Source: Anisus vortex (taxonomy: Eukaryota; Mollusca; Gastropoda; Planorbidae). From it: a DNA stretch of 64,000 bases. Each line of letters begins with the position of its first letter. Positions within the stretch are counted from its first letter, which is position 1. Location of the stretch: positions 4,161,201-4,225,200 of the forward strand of contig OX421494.1 of the NCBI GenBank assembly GCA_949126835.1. Direction: 5' to 3'. The translations under genes and the position numbers were made by a program. A model generated the notes under the pieces. That model worked only from the letters and a program-made list of their open reading frames with translations, did not search any database and was not told the origin of the DNA. Below, in pieces: positions 35,016 through 48,400 of the stretch.

Positions 35016-37639
35016 TTCAATTGTACAAAAGCCCACATCCACTACACACTTAAGGTTGTAGGCGAAAACTGCAGAATTATTCACTTAGCATTTTTAAACA
35101 ATATAAAAGAACTATTAGTACACAATGACATAGATTTACTTATAAAACAGAAATGCATGCACAAATTCATACCGTTTTTTATTATTGAAAATGTATCATT
35201 AGGTATCAGTGTTGCATTTCTAGCTGATTGGCGATTCCATTGGAGAAATCACACTGAACAAGGAGCAAAAGATTTCCCAAATGGACCCACTATCTCTTAC
35301 ATTGGATTTGATCGTAAACTTTGTCAATCCCGTTGTTTTAAGACAACGAAGACTTGCAGGGTAAGACGCAATACACAAATAATCAGAGCAAATTGAATAT
35401 ATCTACTTAGACCTAACCCTAACCCAAAACGCCTTCCTTACAAGACAATACCGGTACAATTTATTTTAAACCGTTTATCATTGCTAACGAATTACAATTT
35501 CTTTTTTTTTTATTACTACCGTAGTCAATGCTTAATGCTAACTAATAAACTTAATAAACGGCAACTAAATAAAAAATAAGCTTCTTTTATTATGAATAGT
35601 TTAACTATAGCACATTTATACTAAGATTATATTTACTTTCCTTAAACAGATATTACTTCGGAGTACATGTCAATTTAAAGACGTAGCTAAAATAAAATTC
35701 TGTTTACCTGATTTTCGTGGAAATGCTTCCACTGGTGATAAAATCTAGTTGATACGTAAATCCAAATATTTCTCTAAGAGCCAGACATAGTAAATATCCA
35801 CATAAGTAGTTTGGTTGTATATTTGTGTACAGTGGCACTGCACTTAAAATAAAAAGTTAAAAAAAAAGAAGGTCGAAAAAGTATTGAAAAGTTCGAACAG
35901 TTTACAGTACGTCACTGACGGCTCATTGAATTATTGTGCCTCTCTGGCAATACACCGCCTGTGCTATATTTAGAACATAGCAGACGTTTTGTTACAAACT
36001 ATTTCTCGCCCACCCTTCCCCCAACGTATTTATAAAAATAGAATGAACTAAGCTTATTATGCTCTATTGCTTATCGCTAGTTGAATGTTATACGTTACAA
36101 GTGCACCAACAAATGAATGTTGCTTTTCGACTCAAAATTAATTACTACTAGCCCCTTTTGCTCTCTCCCCCCCCCCCCCCCCCCCCCCCGCCAAAAAAAA
36201 AAACAGATTCAACAGATGCACACATGGTTTCCAAGGCTGATTTGGTAAAATAACAAACAAAAGGATTTAATGAGACTATATGTGCAGTGAGTGTTTAAAA
36301 CAACAACAACTGGTTTTGAATAGTAACAATCGCCACAAAGCCTTTCGGATAAGTTCTGTTTGATTAAAATTATTTACATTACAATACAAGATAATACGTT
36401 TCGCCTATATGTTAGATTGCACCATTGTCGACTTGATGAACAATGTATTACAGGCTTTTTCTTTTTGCTTACAATAGTTAAATTACAGTAAATTCCATTG
36501 TTGAAGGTGGAACACAAGCACATCGGCTGGTAAACTTTTACTTATTTACACCAGATCTAGATCGCTGAAATGTAATAGACTGATTTAGAAAATATATTGG
36601 CGCATTTAAAAAAAAAGAAAGAGTTACTCAGCTTTTCCACAATTTAATGCCACTGTAATTCTCAACAGAGCATTTGCAATAGGCGTGGTTTAGGTTTCTA
36701 TGTCACGTAACTATGTAAATAGAAGCCATGATGAAGATAAAATTGTTATTTACCATGTCTATTTTTACACAAAAAAATATAGATTGTAAGGAATTTGTTT
36801 CCAGATATCTTGATATTTAACTGTGAAACTAGACCTTCGTTGTCCGTTCACGAAATAAACAAGATTTGAGGCTTTTGTATTTTTTCAATAGTCTAGCTCT
36901 AGTGAAACATTTAACAGCATGCCTTATTTGTTTTTAGGTAGATCGAGTAAGTTAAGTTAGGCATTTGATTGCAAATGCTCTATATTAACCCCAATATATT
37001 TACGTTGCCAGATCAAATTCACCATCAAGTCTAGTTCACACAATGAAACTAAATGAATTCACATAAGAAATTTATTCGCCAACATTTGCTAAAATGTGCC
37101 CTAGTGATTTCGTCACTGACTGAGAATCACTGATCTATGTATACGCGCCATGTACTAGCTAAATGCTCATCACAAGCACAGGATGACTGCATCATCTCCC
37201 TTTGACAACAAAAGTCCCGCCCCTTCACTTGTTACGGTTTTGGTTTATATTTATAGTATTTTCTTTCCTTTTGTTGTCTATTTAAAAACTGTTATAAATG
37301 AACGCGCTAAGGTCCAGCATCACATCCGTGTAGATTTTAAAGTGGCGAATGGAGACGGAGGGTAGATGTGAACGCGTGGGAGTCACGTGTGTCTGCTCGC
37401 AATGTTAAATGACTGTAATGTCTGTGTTGAATCTAAACGTTTAATCTGAACACGTAAGCGCTGGTGTTCGAGTTTTTTTTTGTTTGTTTTAGAAGGGTTC
37501 TCATATTATGTTCTATAAACTCCATTTTTTTTAAAAAAAATTCCGAAAAAACCCACAACTAAACATTAGTAGCAATCAAAGATAGATGTAAATAAAAAAT
37601 AAAAAATTCCTTTTTAGGTTGTGTTGGTCGGTAGAGATA

Positions 37640-37878
37640 ATGAAGCAGCGCTAGCGAGTTTACGTGTCCACAGCATACGACGAGATTGTGTGGCCGCATT
37701 AGACTAATCATTTTACCCAATTGGCGCCAGGTTCCCATCAGAGCTTGATAGACACAGGACTAGCTCCAGACTCGGGCAAAACAACTGTTTCTTTTTAGAT
37801 ATTATTTTACTTGGATTCAAACCCACACTAAGGACCCAACACGTAGGCCTACGTCCACTCGACCACTTTGGCATCGAT
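37640..37878 (-). mobile_element. SINE-B copy, diverged
   Basis: In reverse: gaagcagcgctagcgagttt, acgacgagattgtgtggccg, tggcgccaggttcccatcag, and the head gattcaaacccacactaagg ending ccactttggcatcg. Confidence 0.7.
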
Positions 37879-38175
37879 GAATCTAGAAAAAAAAATGATA
37901 TCACAATCACAACAACCCTAGTGGATTGAGCAATCGTCAACTCCGGGCGGATTGAAGATTGCGAAGCAATATTATATGATCAATTGTATTTATTGAGATT
38001 AATGTTTAGAAATCGACCATAATTCGCTCTAAGTTATCTCCCATTGATCTCTTATACTATTGAGAAAAAACTCTCTGGGTTTCACTAACAAACACATTAT
38101 CTAATCATATACTGTTATGTTTCAGGCACTCCTACTATACAAAAGATTATTGCGGCTAACGCTTATCCGCGGTTT

Positions 38176-38312
38176 ATAAGTTTTACAGACGTTTCTTCTA
38201 GATAGAAGATTATTGCGTCCACTAGTACCACTAGGCCCAAAACTCCTGCAGGGCGGCAGGGATAGAACCCGCGAAGTGTTGGTGAACTAACCGCAGGACC
38301 AGCCGGCCTTTG
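38176..38312 (-). mobile_element. SINE-A, internally shortened
   Basis: Same head (ggccggctggtcctgcggtt), B-box remnant, gggcctagtggta and tail (ataatcttctatctagaaga) as the 8769-8950 copy. Part of the region between the A and B boxes is missing. Confidence 0.78.
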
Positions 38313-38548
38313 TCTAGGGTTTTTATATGATGCTATATTGTTGGTTTCCCTCGTTAAATCAGGCCACCCATTCCATGCCCGGCTACCGCTCAGGATAAAA
38401 GAAAACTTAACAAGCGTTTGTTCATCTATAACAAATTAAATAAGAAATTTGTTATTATCCCTATGTATTTGATATGTGTATTGTTGTTGTTGTGTTGTAT
38501 TTCTAAGTTAGATGTTGATAATTTATCATTAGGCCTACTACTTTGTTT

Positions 38549-38627
38549 TAGAGGCCGACCGAAACCGACACCATACCGAAAGTTATAAAATGACTTTCGG
38601 TCGAAACCGAAACTCGGTCGGCCTCTA
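38549..38627. mobile_element. 79-bp hAT-type micro-MITE
   Basis: A near-palindrome, TAGAGGCCGACCGAAACCGA at the left and its counterpart ending GGTCGGCCTCTA at the right. The perfect 8-bp duplication ctttgttt lies at 38541-38548 and 38628-38635. Confidence 0.85.
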
Positions 38628-39374
38628 CTTTGTTTTTATCACACTCAATGACAAACGAATGTAAACACGTGAGGGGGGGGGGGGGGCCTCAACACTAACA
38701 GTTGACGGGTTGACGAGATTAAGTCCTCACAGAAGCTCATTCAACGTAGTCTTCTCCATGGACGTTAGTGTAAAGTGGATTCCCTGTGGATTATTGCAGC
38801 TTTTACAACAGTGTGTCATGATCAAGCTGCTACACACAAAATCAATTATCACAACAACAACAAAAAGAAAAACAACTAAAAATTACTTTACTTATTTACT
38901 TTTTATAATTCATATAGGCCTATAGAGGAATACTCTAGACACGAAACCGTGTAAAACCGAGTCAAGGTACCAAAGACACTCCCATAATGTTGTTTTTTTC
39001 TGGAAAAAAACAGAAACAAATTATATTGTAGCGAAACATATCATTTTTATTTTAAAAAAATCTAAGATAATATTTTACGAGAAAGCCCCTCCATCCACCC
39101 AATAAATAAATGAAAAAAACAACTTTAGCTTAGGATTTTCACTCCTGTTGATTACATGATATTCTGTAGGTCCTGTTGATTACATGATATTCTGTAGGTT
39201 TCTATAGAATGAGTGTCTGTAACGTAATTATAAGATAGATGATATTAAAGAAACATATTAGGGGCCTATTCTTACTGTACCATCTTTGAACGATCTTTAA
39301 CTTTCCAAAACAAGATCTGATTACAAGTTTGGTCCAATATTTAGCGGCCCACTATTTAGCACTATAGTTATAAC

Positions 39375-39622
39375 CAGTGCTTTTTTTTGTAAAAAAAATA
39401 GGTGCCGGTACTCAGTGATGGAGTGCCTAACTTTTAAAGCAGTTTCGCATTTTATATTTTAATTCTTATTGCGCGCAATTTAAAAACAACTCAATTTTAA
39501 CAAATTAATCATATAATAAATTAATAACTAACGTTAAAATACAAGAAAAGTAATAATTTTTCCCCACATTGAAAAAGGTGCCGGTACGCCGTACCGGTGC
39601 GTACCGTCACAAAAAAGCACTG
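39375..39622. mobile_element. 248-bp hAT-type MITE
   Basis: Ends CAGTGCTTTTTTTTGTAAAA and, on the other strand, CAGTGCTTTTTTGTGACGGT. Subterminal GGTGCCGGTAC motifs occur on both sides. A perfect 8-bp duplication GTTATAAC lies at 39367-39374 and 39623-39630. Confidence 0.88.
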
Positions 39623-39630
39623 GTTATAAC

Positions 39631-40489
39631 TAAACACATCACGCACATCACTAGAGATGATGGTCACCTTCTGGAAGTCACGTGCCGATGTTCTACAGCC
39701 AAACTTATCGGCGTCACATCAATCCAATTTCCGCATGCACAGAATGTTTTCATAATCTCACCGTGCTTACCACTTATCAGTGATTTACAATACATGGCGT
39801 GCCGGTGAAAGTCACTGTACGTGCCATCCTAAGTCCGCGTTTCCCGGGATTCCGATGCCGGCACGACTCCATGAAACAATCACATCATAGTGTATGTGTG
39901 CCTTATCAATGAACTCTCAAGGATACGTAGACCATTTCTCTGTCAGTCAATTGGTACAGCTGTTTAGTTTCCATTGACCTGGCGTTTCACTACCCAGTCT
40001 TATTGAAGTCCTGATTTTGTGAAATACTTTGTTTTAAACTTGGCAGCTACAGATTTACAAAAAATACATGCAAGAAATGGTATCTATGAGATTGTGTTTA
40101 CACATTAGATAAATTTGTTAAAGTCAATATTTTCCGAAGTCAACTTTAGATATCGGTGTAGTCTTTTGTGAATTTCTAATATGAAATCAAATTGGTTTTT
40201 ACCATGTACATTCTATTTGCATATACACTCGTAAATGATCGTCAATGTAATTAATATCTGTTAACAGATACTAGGGCATTATAATTTGTTTCAGGAAAGT
40301 AAGATATGATATATCGTGCATTTTCAAGGGACGATGGCATAATCTCATTTTTCTCTGCCTTCGTCTTTCTCCTAGCTCGCTTCTCTTCACTGTCGTCTAA
40401 CAAGTTGGCGTCTGCGACTTGAATGCCTTTTTGCACCTTTGACCGCCAGGCCCTTCGTCACCAAGGCCCTCCCACTATTTATGGTCGAT
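39631..40489. other. No gene seen
   Basis: Ordinary AT-rich sequence between a MITE and a LINE fragment. Confidence 0.55.
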
Positions 40490-41080
40490 GCGCGCCAGAA
40501 GCCTTTTTTGCAGACGGCTTTAAATAGCAGGTAAAAGAGCGGCCTCTTTTTCTTGTTTCAATTGCCAGCTCTCCATACATCGGGACTCTGTGGATGCGTT
40601 CGTAACCCATTCCGTGGACATGGCCTATCACCGCAGTCGCCTCTCACTCAAAATAATTGAGCTTCTGCTCAGCCTATTGCTTTTCCTGAGCCACTCCACA
40701 TTTGTGACTCTATCCTGCCATTTGATGTGGAGGATCCTACGCAAGTATCTCAGGTGAAAGCTATTAAGATACTTAGTTTGCTTAGCGTAGGTAGCTTACG
40801 TATCGCTTCCAAAGAGGATTGTGCTGAGAACGCAGACCTGGTAAACAGAGGTATTCGTCCTGTCACTGTCAGTAAGTTGGACGTTGTCCCACACTCTTTG
40901 GTTGAACCTGGCCATTGAGGCTGCTGCCTTCTCAAATCTATTTTGGATTTCTATGTCCAGGGACATTGTGTTTGAAATGTTGCTTCCTGGGTACCCGTAG
41001 ATGTAATCCTCGACAACTTTCAAGGTGTTTCCCTCAAAGGAGATTGTTGGAAGACAGTCTGTACATCGTCTCATAAAATT
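40490..41080 (-). mobile_element. Degenerate LINE reverse transcriptase C-terminal fragment
   Basis: The minus strand encodes NTLKVVEDYIYGYPGSNISN, MSLDIEIQNRFEKAAASMAR, RVWDNVQLTDSDRTNTSVYQ and VCVLSTILFGSDT. After frame breaks come FHLRYLRRILHIKWQDRVTN and RIHRVPMYGELAIETRKRGR. This is the same domain as in the 12.3-13.5 kb LINE but from a different, older copy. Confidence 0.78.
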
Positions 41081-41301
41081 GGTATTTTTTAGGCTTAATA
41101 ATTGTCAGGCAGAATTCCTTGCATGACTCTTGAGAATTTACTGACCAGTTGTTGGATGTTGTGAGGCAGCAGATCTAACTGCACACACAGAGGATGGTCT
41201 CTAGCAACTGGTCAGTACAAGTAAGATAGCTGTAGCTATAATTTTTATTTAGCTCTAGATCTTGTTAGATTATTGTATGACTCGCTGTGTATTCAACACA
41301 C

Positions 41302-41372
41302 GTTGATGGTTTAAAACCGGATTTATAGAACTGAAAACCGGTTTTGAAAAATAACCGGTATCAACATCCCTA
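41302..41372. mobile_element. Diverged copy of the 82-bp micro-MITE
   Basis: Shares aaaccggatttatagaact, gaaaaccggtttt and the end caacatcccta with 62409-62490. The left end is decayed and no clean duplication is seen. Confidence 0.55.
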
Positions 41373-41839
41373 CCCAGGATAAAGGACTCTGGAGATCTAT
41401 AGTTGGTGGCCTTGACCCCGATCCCCCTGCGGACAGCAAGTAAGTAAAGTTGAAACTCCATAGCCGCCATTTTACTCCACCATCACTGACCAATATAATC
41501 AAGTACTGCAGTTCAAATTGGAAAATCTCATCTTAAAACAGACTTGAACTTTAAAAAATGCAGTTCAACAGACTTTTGAAATCTGCACTTGCAGAAATCT
41601 TTAGTAGAAGGATATACATTTATTCTAAAAAAAAATTATTTTTTTAAAATTCCATTTTTATTTTTTTTTTCCCTTTTAAATTTAGTACCGGGTACTGTAC
41701 ATTAAGTTTATGTGATATGGTCACTTGGTATCAGAGCCTTTACAAGCTTATGTGGCGCCCCAGGGCAAAAGTTCCAGCGCCGCCCCCTTGCCTACTGTAA
41801 CTGCTTGTTTAGTGCTATATTTAGACTACATTTGTAATG

Positions 41840-42104
41840 TAATGTAATGTAATGGCAATTTATATAGCGCTTCTATCCATGCTATATTAGCATGCTCAGT
41901 GCGCTCTAGAAGACTATTAATCTGTGAGAGGTTTCACTGCTGCCGGTTAAGCGCATGTGATAACAACTCAATATTAACGTCATCTAGTCCCAAAACTCCT
42001 GTAGGGCGACAGGGATCTGCCGGTGGTGGGGCTCGAACCCGCGACGTGTCAAGTGGTTTTTTGGTTGACAGTCTGGTGAGCTAACCGCTAGGCCAGCCGG
42101 CTTG
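41840..42104 (-). mobile_element. SINE-A head with a different 3' tail
   Basis: The head and core (aagccggctggcctagcggt, GGGTTCGAGCCCC, ccctgtcgccctacaggagt) match SINE-A. The 3' part instead contains tctagagcgcactgagcatg and gaagcgctatataaattgcc, and ends in a TTACA pentamer repeat at 41840-41866. It lies downstream of USP39. Confidence 0.75.
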
Positions 42105-42305
42105 CATTTGCAGCCCCCGGGCATATGCCCCCCCCCCCCCACCTATGTGAGGGCACTGCTTGGTATGCATTTACAGGTAAGTGTTTAAGAACTCTATTTT
42201 TTATAGATCAGTGATGGAGATTAAAGAAGTGTCCATTCTATTTATAGATCAGTGACTAAATTACAAAGGGAAACAATTCATACATTAAAAAACCAACAAC
42301 TGGAG

Positions 42306-42311
42306 TTTATT
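42306..42311 (-). terminator. Candidate poly(A) signal of USP39
   Basis: AATAAA read on the minus strand, about 170 bases after the USP39 stop. The 3' UTR between them has no other feature. The hexamer is common in AT-rich DNA, so the assignment rests on position. Confidence 0.4.
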
Positions 42312-42482
42312 TTTGAAAACAAAACAAATCATATATTGACTCTACAGAAATATTTTTAGTGAATAAAATGCAATAAAGAGAAGAGTGTCCCAAGGTTCAC
42401 ATTGACCTTATACCAAGGTTCAAGTTGACCATGTACAAATTAATCAAAGTCTTCAGCTAGTAGCCAATGCTGGCAGCCATGT

Positions 42483-45400
42483 CTAGAACAAGGGTTTGTC
42501 GTTGCCGTCCAGTATGACAAAGTCCCCAGAGTTCTGCTGAGCCATGGGCTCTCTGGTGGGTGCCGAACCTGGTGGCGGGGCGGCTTCCGCTTGACCCTTT
42601 GAACTGCTGTCACCCAGGGGTGACTCGGTGCTCAATTCCATTTGACCTGAGCTGGTGTCCGTGCCGCCTTCACTGACCTCTGCTTGACCCTCTGTGTCCA
42701 TGTCTCCTCCAGAGCCTGGCTTGTACACAGGGTTGGGGATGTCCTTACGAACTTCAAAAACCTGAAAATAATTAATATTATAATTATAAAAATTTGTTTT
42801 AAAAAAATGTATAACATTTTATCAATTTACAAAATCTATTTTAAATTTCACCAATTGTCATATTATTTTTAATTTTGAGTTCCGTATAAGTCACAAATAT
42901 AAATCATAAATATTCAATATGCTAGTCTGTTACAAATTCAAGCTTATTATTTCTATCACATTGTGTATTAAAATATATATAATATATACATTATTCAATT
43001 AAATGATTATTCATTTTTTAGATTCATTTTGTGATATTATTCAACTACTTTATCATAAAATCAACCCAAAATTTATTGCAAAAATTTTGAAATGCAATTA
43101 AAAAAAACTTGTAGACAAGTATATAGGATAAATTACATGCAATATAAATTCTTTCAGTGCTGTATATTAAACTAGGTCAAAATCTAACAATTTAACACAC
43201 ACACACACATGCTATTTACCTGAATATAACTTTCAGACAAGGTAATCATTTGTGGTAAAATGTCTGCAACATGAAGGTCTTGCATCTCATACCATTTACT
43301 TTGACCCTGTACAGTAAGAGCACAATTAGGGCTTGAGACTCTGGCACTGCTAATGAATCATATATTGATACTAATTACCGTACATACTAGCGAATAGGTC
43401 TCACCCATGGATATGTTTAGGATTATATTTCTTATATGTTGTCCTGGACCCGCATAAAGGTTGCAAACTTACTTTAAAGGAGTTATAGTGACTTTTAACT
43501 TCTAAAAAATTCTTACCTTTTAAACATAAAAGTTACTAAAAGTTTACCCTAATTTAAAAAATGGTTTCAATCATGCATAATGCAAAACGTAATCAGATAA
43601 AGGCAGCGTTTCATTTATTTTTAACTACATATCACCAAACCCTTTAGTCAGATGGGAAAGTTTTTGTAAGGCATTTGTTTCTCCCTCTAAGTTCCTGTCC
43701 CTTGACAAAGAGTTGAGGTGTCTCTTGAAGTTCGCTTTTAAGATGCAACATCGTCGTCATGGCTAGACACGCTATACAAGTGCCCTAAATACCATTACCA
43801 TTGTTTGTAATGATTTGAAACGCGATGTCCCAAAGAAATAAAATAAGCGGAGACTGATGGCTTTTTAATCTTGTTCTCTTCCCAATCGACAAATAAGCCG
43901 TGTTTTTTGTTTCAAGTAACTTTGAATTTATGTCTTGGTACAACATCTAATTGGTTTAAGTTACATATTAAGCACATTTTTTATTTTTTAAAGTAACGAC
44001 TGTGCAGGTTGGCTTATTTATTCAACTGTAAGAATTCAAACTTTTTAAAGTAAACAGCAGCTTTTCAGAATTGTGACAGTAAAAGACAATATCAATGAGA
44101 AAAAATCTCAGAAGAATCTTGTAAATAAACAGGGCAGAAAACCAAACAGTTCTGTAACATCAACATAAATGACCGAACAAAACCGCAACAGTATTTTAGA
44201 AGTGCTGGTTTTAAATGTTCTTAAATACCATTAAGAAAATTAACAAACGCCTATAAAATAGGTTCTCTTTCTTCCCCAGTGGCATGTAATGGGTTGCCTG
44301 AACAAACCAGGTAAACACATAACTTGACATCATTTTAAACATTAATTTAAATGCAAGTGGACTCAGACCATAGATAAGCGTAAGACGCCATACTCTTCTG
44401 TATAGAAGAAGCATGTCTATAACATATAATATAATCTTAAATTAAGAAATCATCATTTAAAAAGTGATATGTGACATCACTGGATGTATGGCTGGTATAA
44501 AATGACTGAGTGCCAAATGAAAGTGTCACCTTGTGCAAGACGTGACACCTGTAACTTCCTTTCCCTTTCGCAGGATCTCCGTCATGGACTATATTTGCCA
44601 CAAGGTCATAGGTTGTGTACTTGTGCTCTGCTCTGGTCTCAGGGGATAAAAGGTCACCAAAATCAATATTTCTGTCAGAAAAACAAAACAAAGAGTTAAT
44701 ATTTGATTAGTTAGCTAAGTAACAAACATCCGTGCCAATGCTAATGTTAAATGTGCAGCGGAGACTTGTATCTGAAATTACTCAAATCAATGTGCAACTA
44801 CAACCAGATCAAACTTTACGAAGAACAACAGTAAGAAATAAAAGTAGTTGGGTGCATCTTTGAAATATTTTTACTGCCAATTGTACAGATTTGATGCTAA
44901 ATTAAATTTATTACTGTGGCACCACTTTATTTTACTAAGACTATGAAAACTTGAATGCAGTAAATTGTGTAATGAACTAAAGCTCACTTGATTGGGAAAT
45001 TCACAATTGTAGGATTTTTCTCAAACACAAAGTAGTTCTTGTTGAACCTCTGAAACCAAAAACACAAAAACATCCAATAAATAGTTTTTATAGTTTTTGT
45101 GAACTAAGCTTGAACCAACGATTCCTAAAAAATAGAATTTAAAAAAATTAAATGTTTAAATTTAATCAATAATTGTTAAAAATTAATTAATAAATGCTTA
45201 AATCTAACAATTATTGTTTCAAATGCTTTTATATATGTTAAAAAGTTTTATTTAATATTACAATCTATCAATAAGTATTAAAATTAATTGATACAGGTGT
45301 ATATAATAAAGGAAACAGGGCAATCCAAAAGGATATAACATGCTCCGCCAGGCCATTTAAAGTTTCTAGTGACGATCCATTTTTTAGTGATGTAAATTTA

Positions 45401-48400
45401 TATTTTCAGAATGCATTTATCTTGTAATCGTGTAATATGAATTCGCTTATAGGGCTTTATACAACCCAACTACCAAAAATACAGCCAATCCTTTTCCTAG
45501 TGCTACAAGAAAAGTTTTATTCTTTTTCACTATCACATTTGTGCAGAAACCCACTATAACTATAGCGAATAACTACACCATGTATTGTGGCTAGTCTAGC
45601 TCTTAAGGAGATGACAATATTTACACTCGAAGGATAAATGACTTGATCATATTAAGTACATTTTAATGTGTTCTCGGGACGGCTATATGGATTAAATTCA
45701 TTGAGCAAAATTCTGACCTTGAAATAAATGATAATAAATGAAGGCAGCCTGGTCAGCTGGAAGCGTTTCATCGTACTGTCCTTGTGAGTTTTATACTCTT
45801 TCTCTGATACTCCATTAAATTTACTCAATAAAGTGGCAAATGGTACCTAGTGAGATACAACATGTTTACAATTGTATACAAAATGTCATACAGCTGTTGT
45901 TAGCATTAACTCATACTAAATTATCCAACATTGTACATTTGTACTCTTTATAGATTGAAAAGTAGAATGAAATCACTACACTATATCATTATATTCTTTA
46001 CTGCAAATATATTTAGCAAAAGCCTAAATAACAATTTAAGATTCTGTATACAGTATCTATTAAAATAATGTCATTATACAAATTTTTTTTATTTCAGTAA
46101 TTGCAATATTATTGTGCGTCAGCCTCAGGCCATACTATTTATCATGAGAATTCACACAAATATACTAACAAGAAATATATTGTCAAGACTTCAGTCAACC
46201 AGAATACAATAGCTGACTACTAATGATACTTTTTCTTGTATGCTAAATTGTGTGATAGAGTGTGTGCATGTCTATTTTTTATAAGTATGTTTCTGTGCTT
46301 GAGTATAAATAGTTCTTCTATATTGTTTAAAATATGCTGAAAGACAAAACATCTGTAATCAAATTTACATTTGTTTGAATCAATATAGAAATCTTATCTG
46401 TAAATCAACCTACTTGTGGAATAATATTCTCTCTGGACTCATCAGGATACAGGGGTGGAGGTGGAAGGTCACAGGTCAAGTATAACCAGGGCATGTCAAC
46501 AACTTGTTCTGAAACCAGAGAAAATATAGAATTTCACATACTCATTACAATTTTATAATAATTGATTTAGTCCAATACTATTCTGTTTTATTACAACATC
46601 AAAAGATGTTTGACTTTATCTTGGACTAGACTAGGGGTCGGGAACTTTTTTGTCTGAGAGAGCCATGGACACCACATATTTTGAAAAGTAATTCTGTGAG
46701 AGCCATACATTATGTTTAAAACTAAAATTTCAAGTAAATGTGTGCATTTTGTGTAATTTCAACACTAAAAGTACAATAGTCATATCCCTGAATTCTTTTG
46801 AATAACATTGTTATGCTGTTTCTAATCAATAATGAGTATTTCTTACCATTAATGCAACTTCTGGTGCTGCAATGCAATTAATATCTAGATCAAAGGAGTC
46901 TAAAGAAACATTTTTTTATAATTGAACATTTGTCTGCGAGCCAGATGCAGCCATCAATAGAGCCACATCTGGCTCGTGAGCCATAGGTTCCCGACCCCTG
47001 GACTAGACTAAGAAAACATTTATGTTGCTTACTTTTAGAGATCTGCTCTGATGAAATCAATAAAGAAATGATAAAGTATCTTTCCTTATGAGTCACAAAT
47101 ATCAATAAAATATGAAATCTTTAATTCAACACTAAAATAGAATTAAAAACACCAGGCAAGTATCTGTCACTGTCACATGTCACATGTCACTAGGCAAGTA
47201 TCTGTTGCTGTCACAGATAATTTACAAACCTTGATACTCTTCTTCAAGTGACAGTTTGGCTTTCTCCGCATCACTCTGCAAAATAAAACAACAAAACAAT
47301 CAACAATGCAATAATTATCTCGTACGAGAGGCTATTCTTTTGTAGCTGCGAGTAAAGTCCTCTACACCAATGGTAGGGAAAAGCTTCGGAATAAGAATTC
47401 AATTCTCACAACCAAAAAAAAAATGTTTTAGGATTCAAAACTATGTTGTGAAAAAAAAAGACAGAAAAAACAAGAAAAGAGACGAACTAAAAATGTGCAT
47501 TAGATTAGAAACATTTTTAAAAAAATAGACTTGAAAAACATAACTTTATTAATATTAAAAGGATAAAACTATAGTAAAAATAAATATTTCATTCATGGTT
47601 TGATAAAATTTAACTAACAATGTATTCTGGGTTAATCAAAAAATATATTTAATTAGAGATTGACTCTTTTGTTTTAATATTCTGTTATTAAAAAATGCAT
47701 TGTAATTAGGTTTGATATAAAAAAAAAACACTACTAACCAATTCTACATTAGGAATTTTGCGAGAGTAGACCAACATTTTCCCTCTGAAGGTTTTGCTGA
47801 TGATACTGCTGGAGAGTTTCTTGGTACCATTTAATGCCGAGTGCATGGCATTGAGGAACCAGGAGAGAAAGTCTATTGGATCACCTGAAATATAAAAAAT
47901 ATTTTTTTTTTTTTTTTATACATTACAATCTATACGCCAGAATTAGTTCAGTTAAGGTAAGACCTAATACAACTGAAGAGAATTGAAAGAGGCAATCAAA
48001 ATAATAAGTGGTTTTGAACCCTAGTGAAGGCTAGGATTTGTTTTTAGGTCTGGATGGTGTCCCTGAGCCTACCCAAATCTAATGGGTACCAGACTTTAGT
48101 TGGGGTAAAGGAAAGGTGGCTGGGGCATTGTGCTGGTCGCACAATCCCCTAGTAGGTCGTTGCCACAGAGAACTAGTGAATGCTGTTTTACTGACCCTAT
48201 GGATCAATTTATTCGGACAGGATTTTTTAAAATCAACAAACATTCCTATTATATTGTCTTCTTCTTTCTATGATTATAGAAGAGCATCTGTAACATGTAA
48301 GATGAGATAGAGGGTATCTATAATTATGTTTCAGCCTTACCTTGCTCCGTGATCTGGAATTTTTTCTTGGAGCACAAGACTACAGCCTGCAGCATCTCGT

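Larger units (their letters stand above)
33245..38175. other. No gene seen
   Basis: G and C homopolymer runs (33925, 34100, 36168-36189), a minisatellite and SINE pieces. Open frames such as 35157-35396 lack family resemblance. Confidence 0.5.

Noticed and set aside
34547..35084. Minus-strand frames with repeated Cys-Val-Arg-Thr-Tyr-Cys
   Set aside because: Several overlapping frames stay open across a minisatellite; no splice sites or family.
35157..35396. 79-residue plus-strand frame
   Set aside because: No recognisable domain, weak composition signal and no clear splice context.
39130..39240. Possible LINE-A tail near gtgtctgtaacgtaattata
   Set aside because: Match too short to separate from chance; only a local duplication of cctgttgattacatgatatt is clear.
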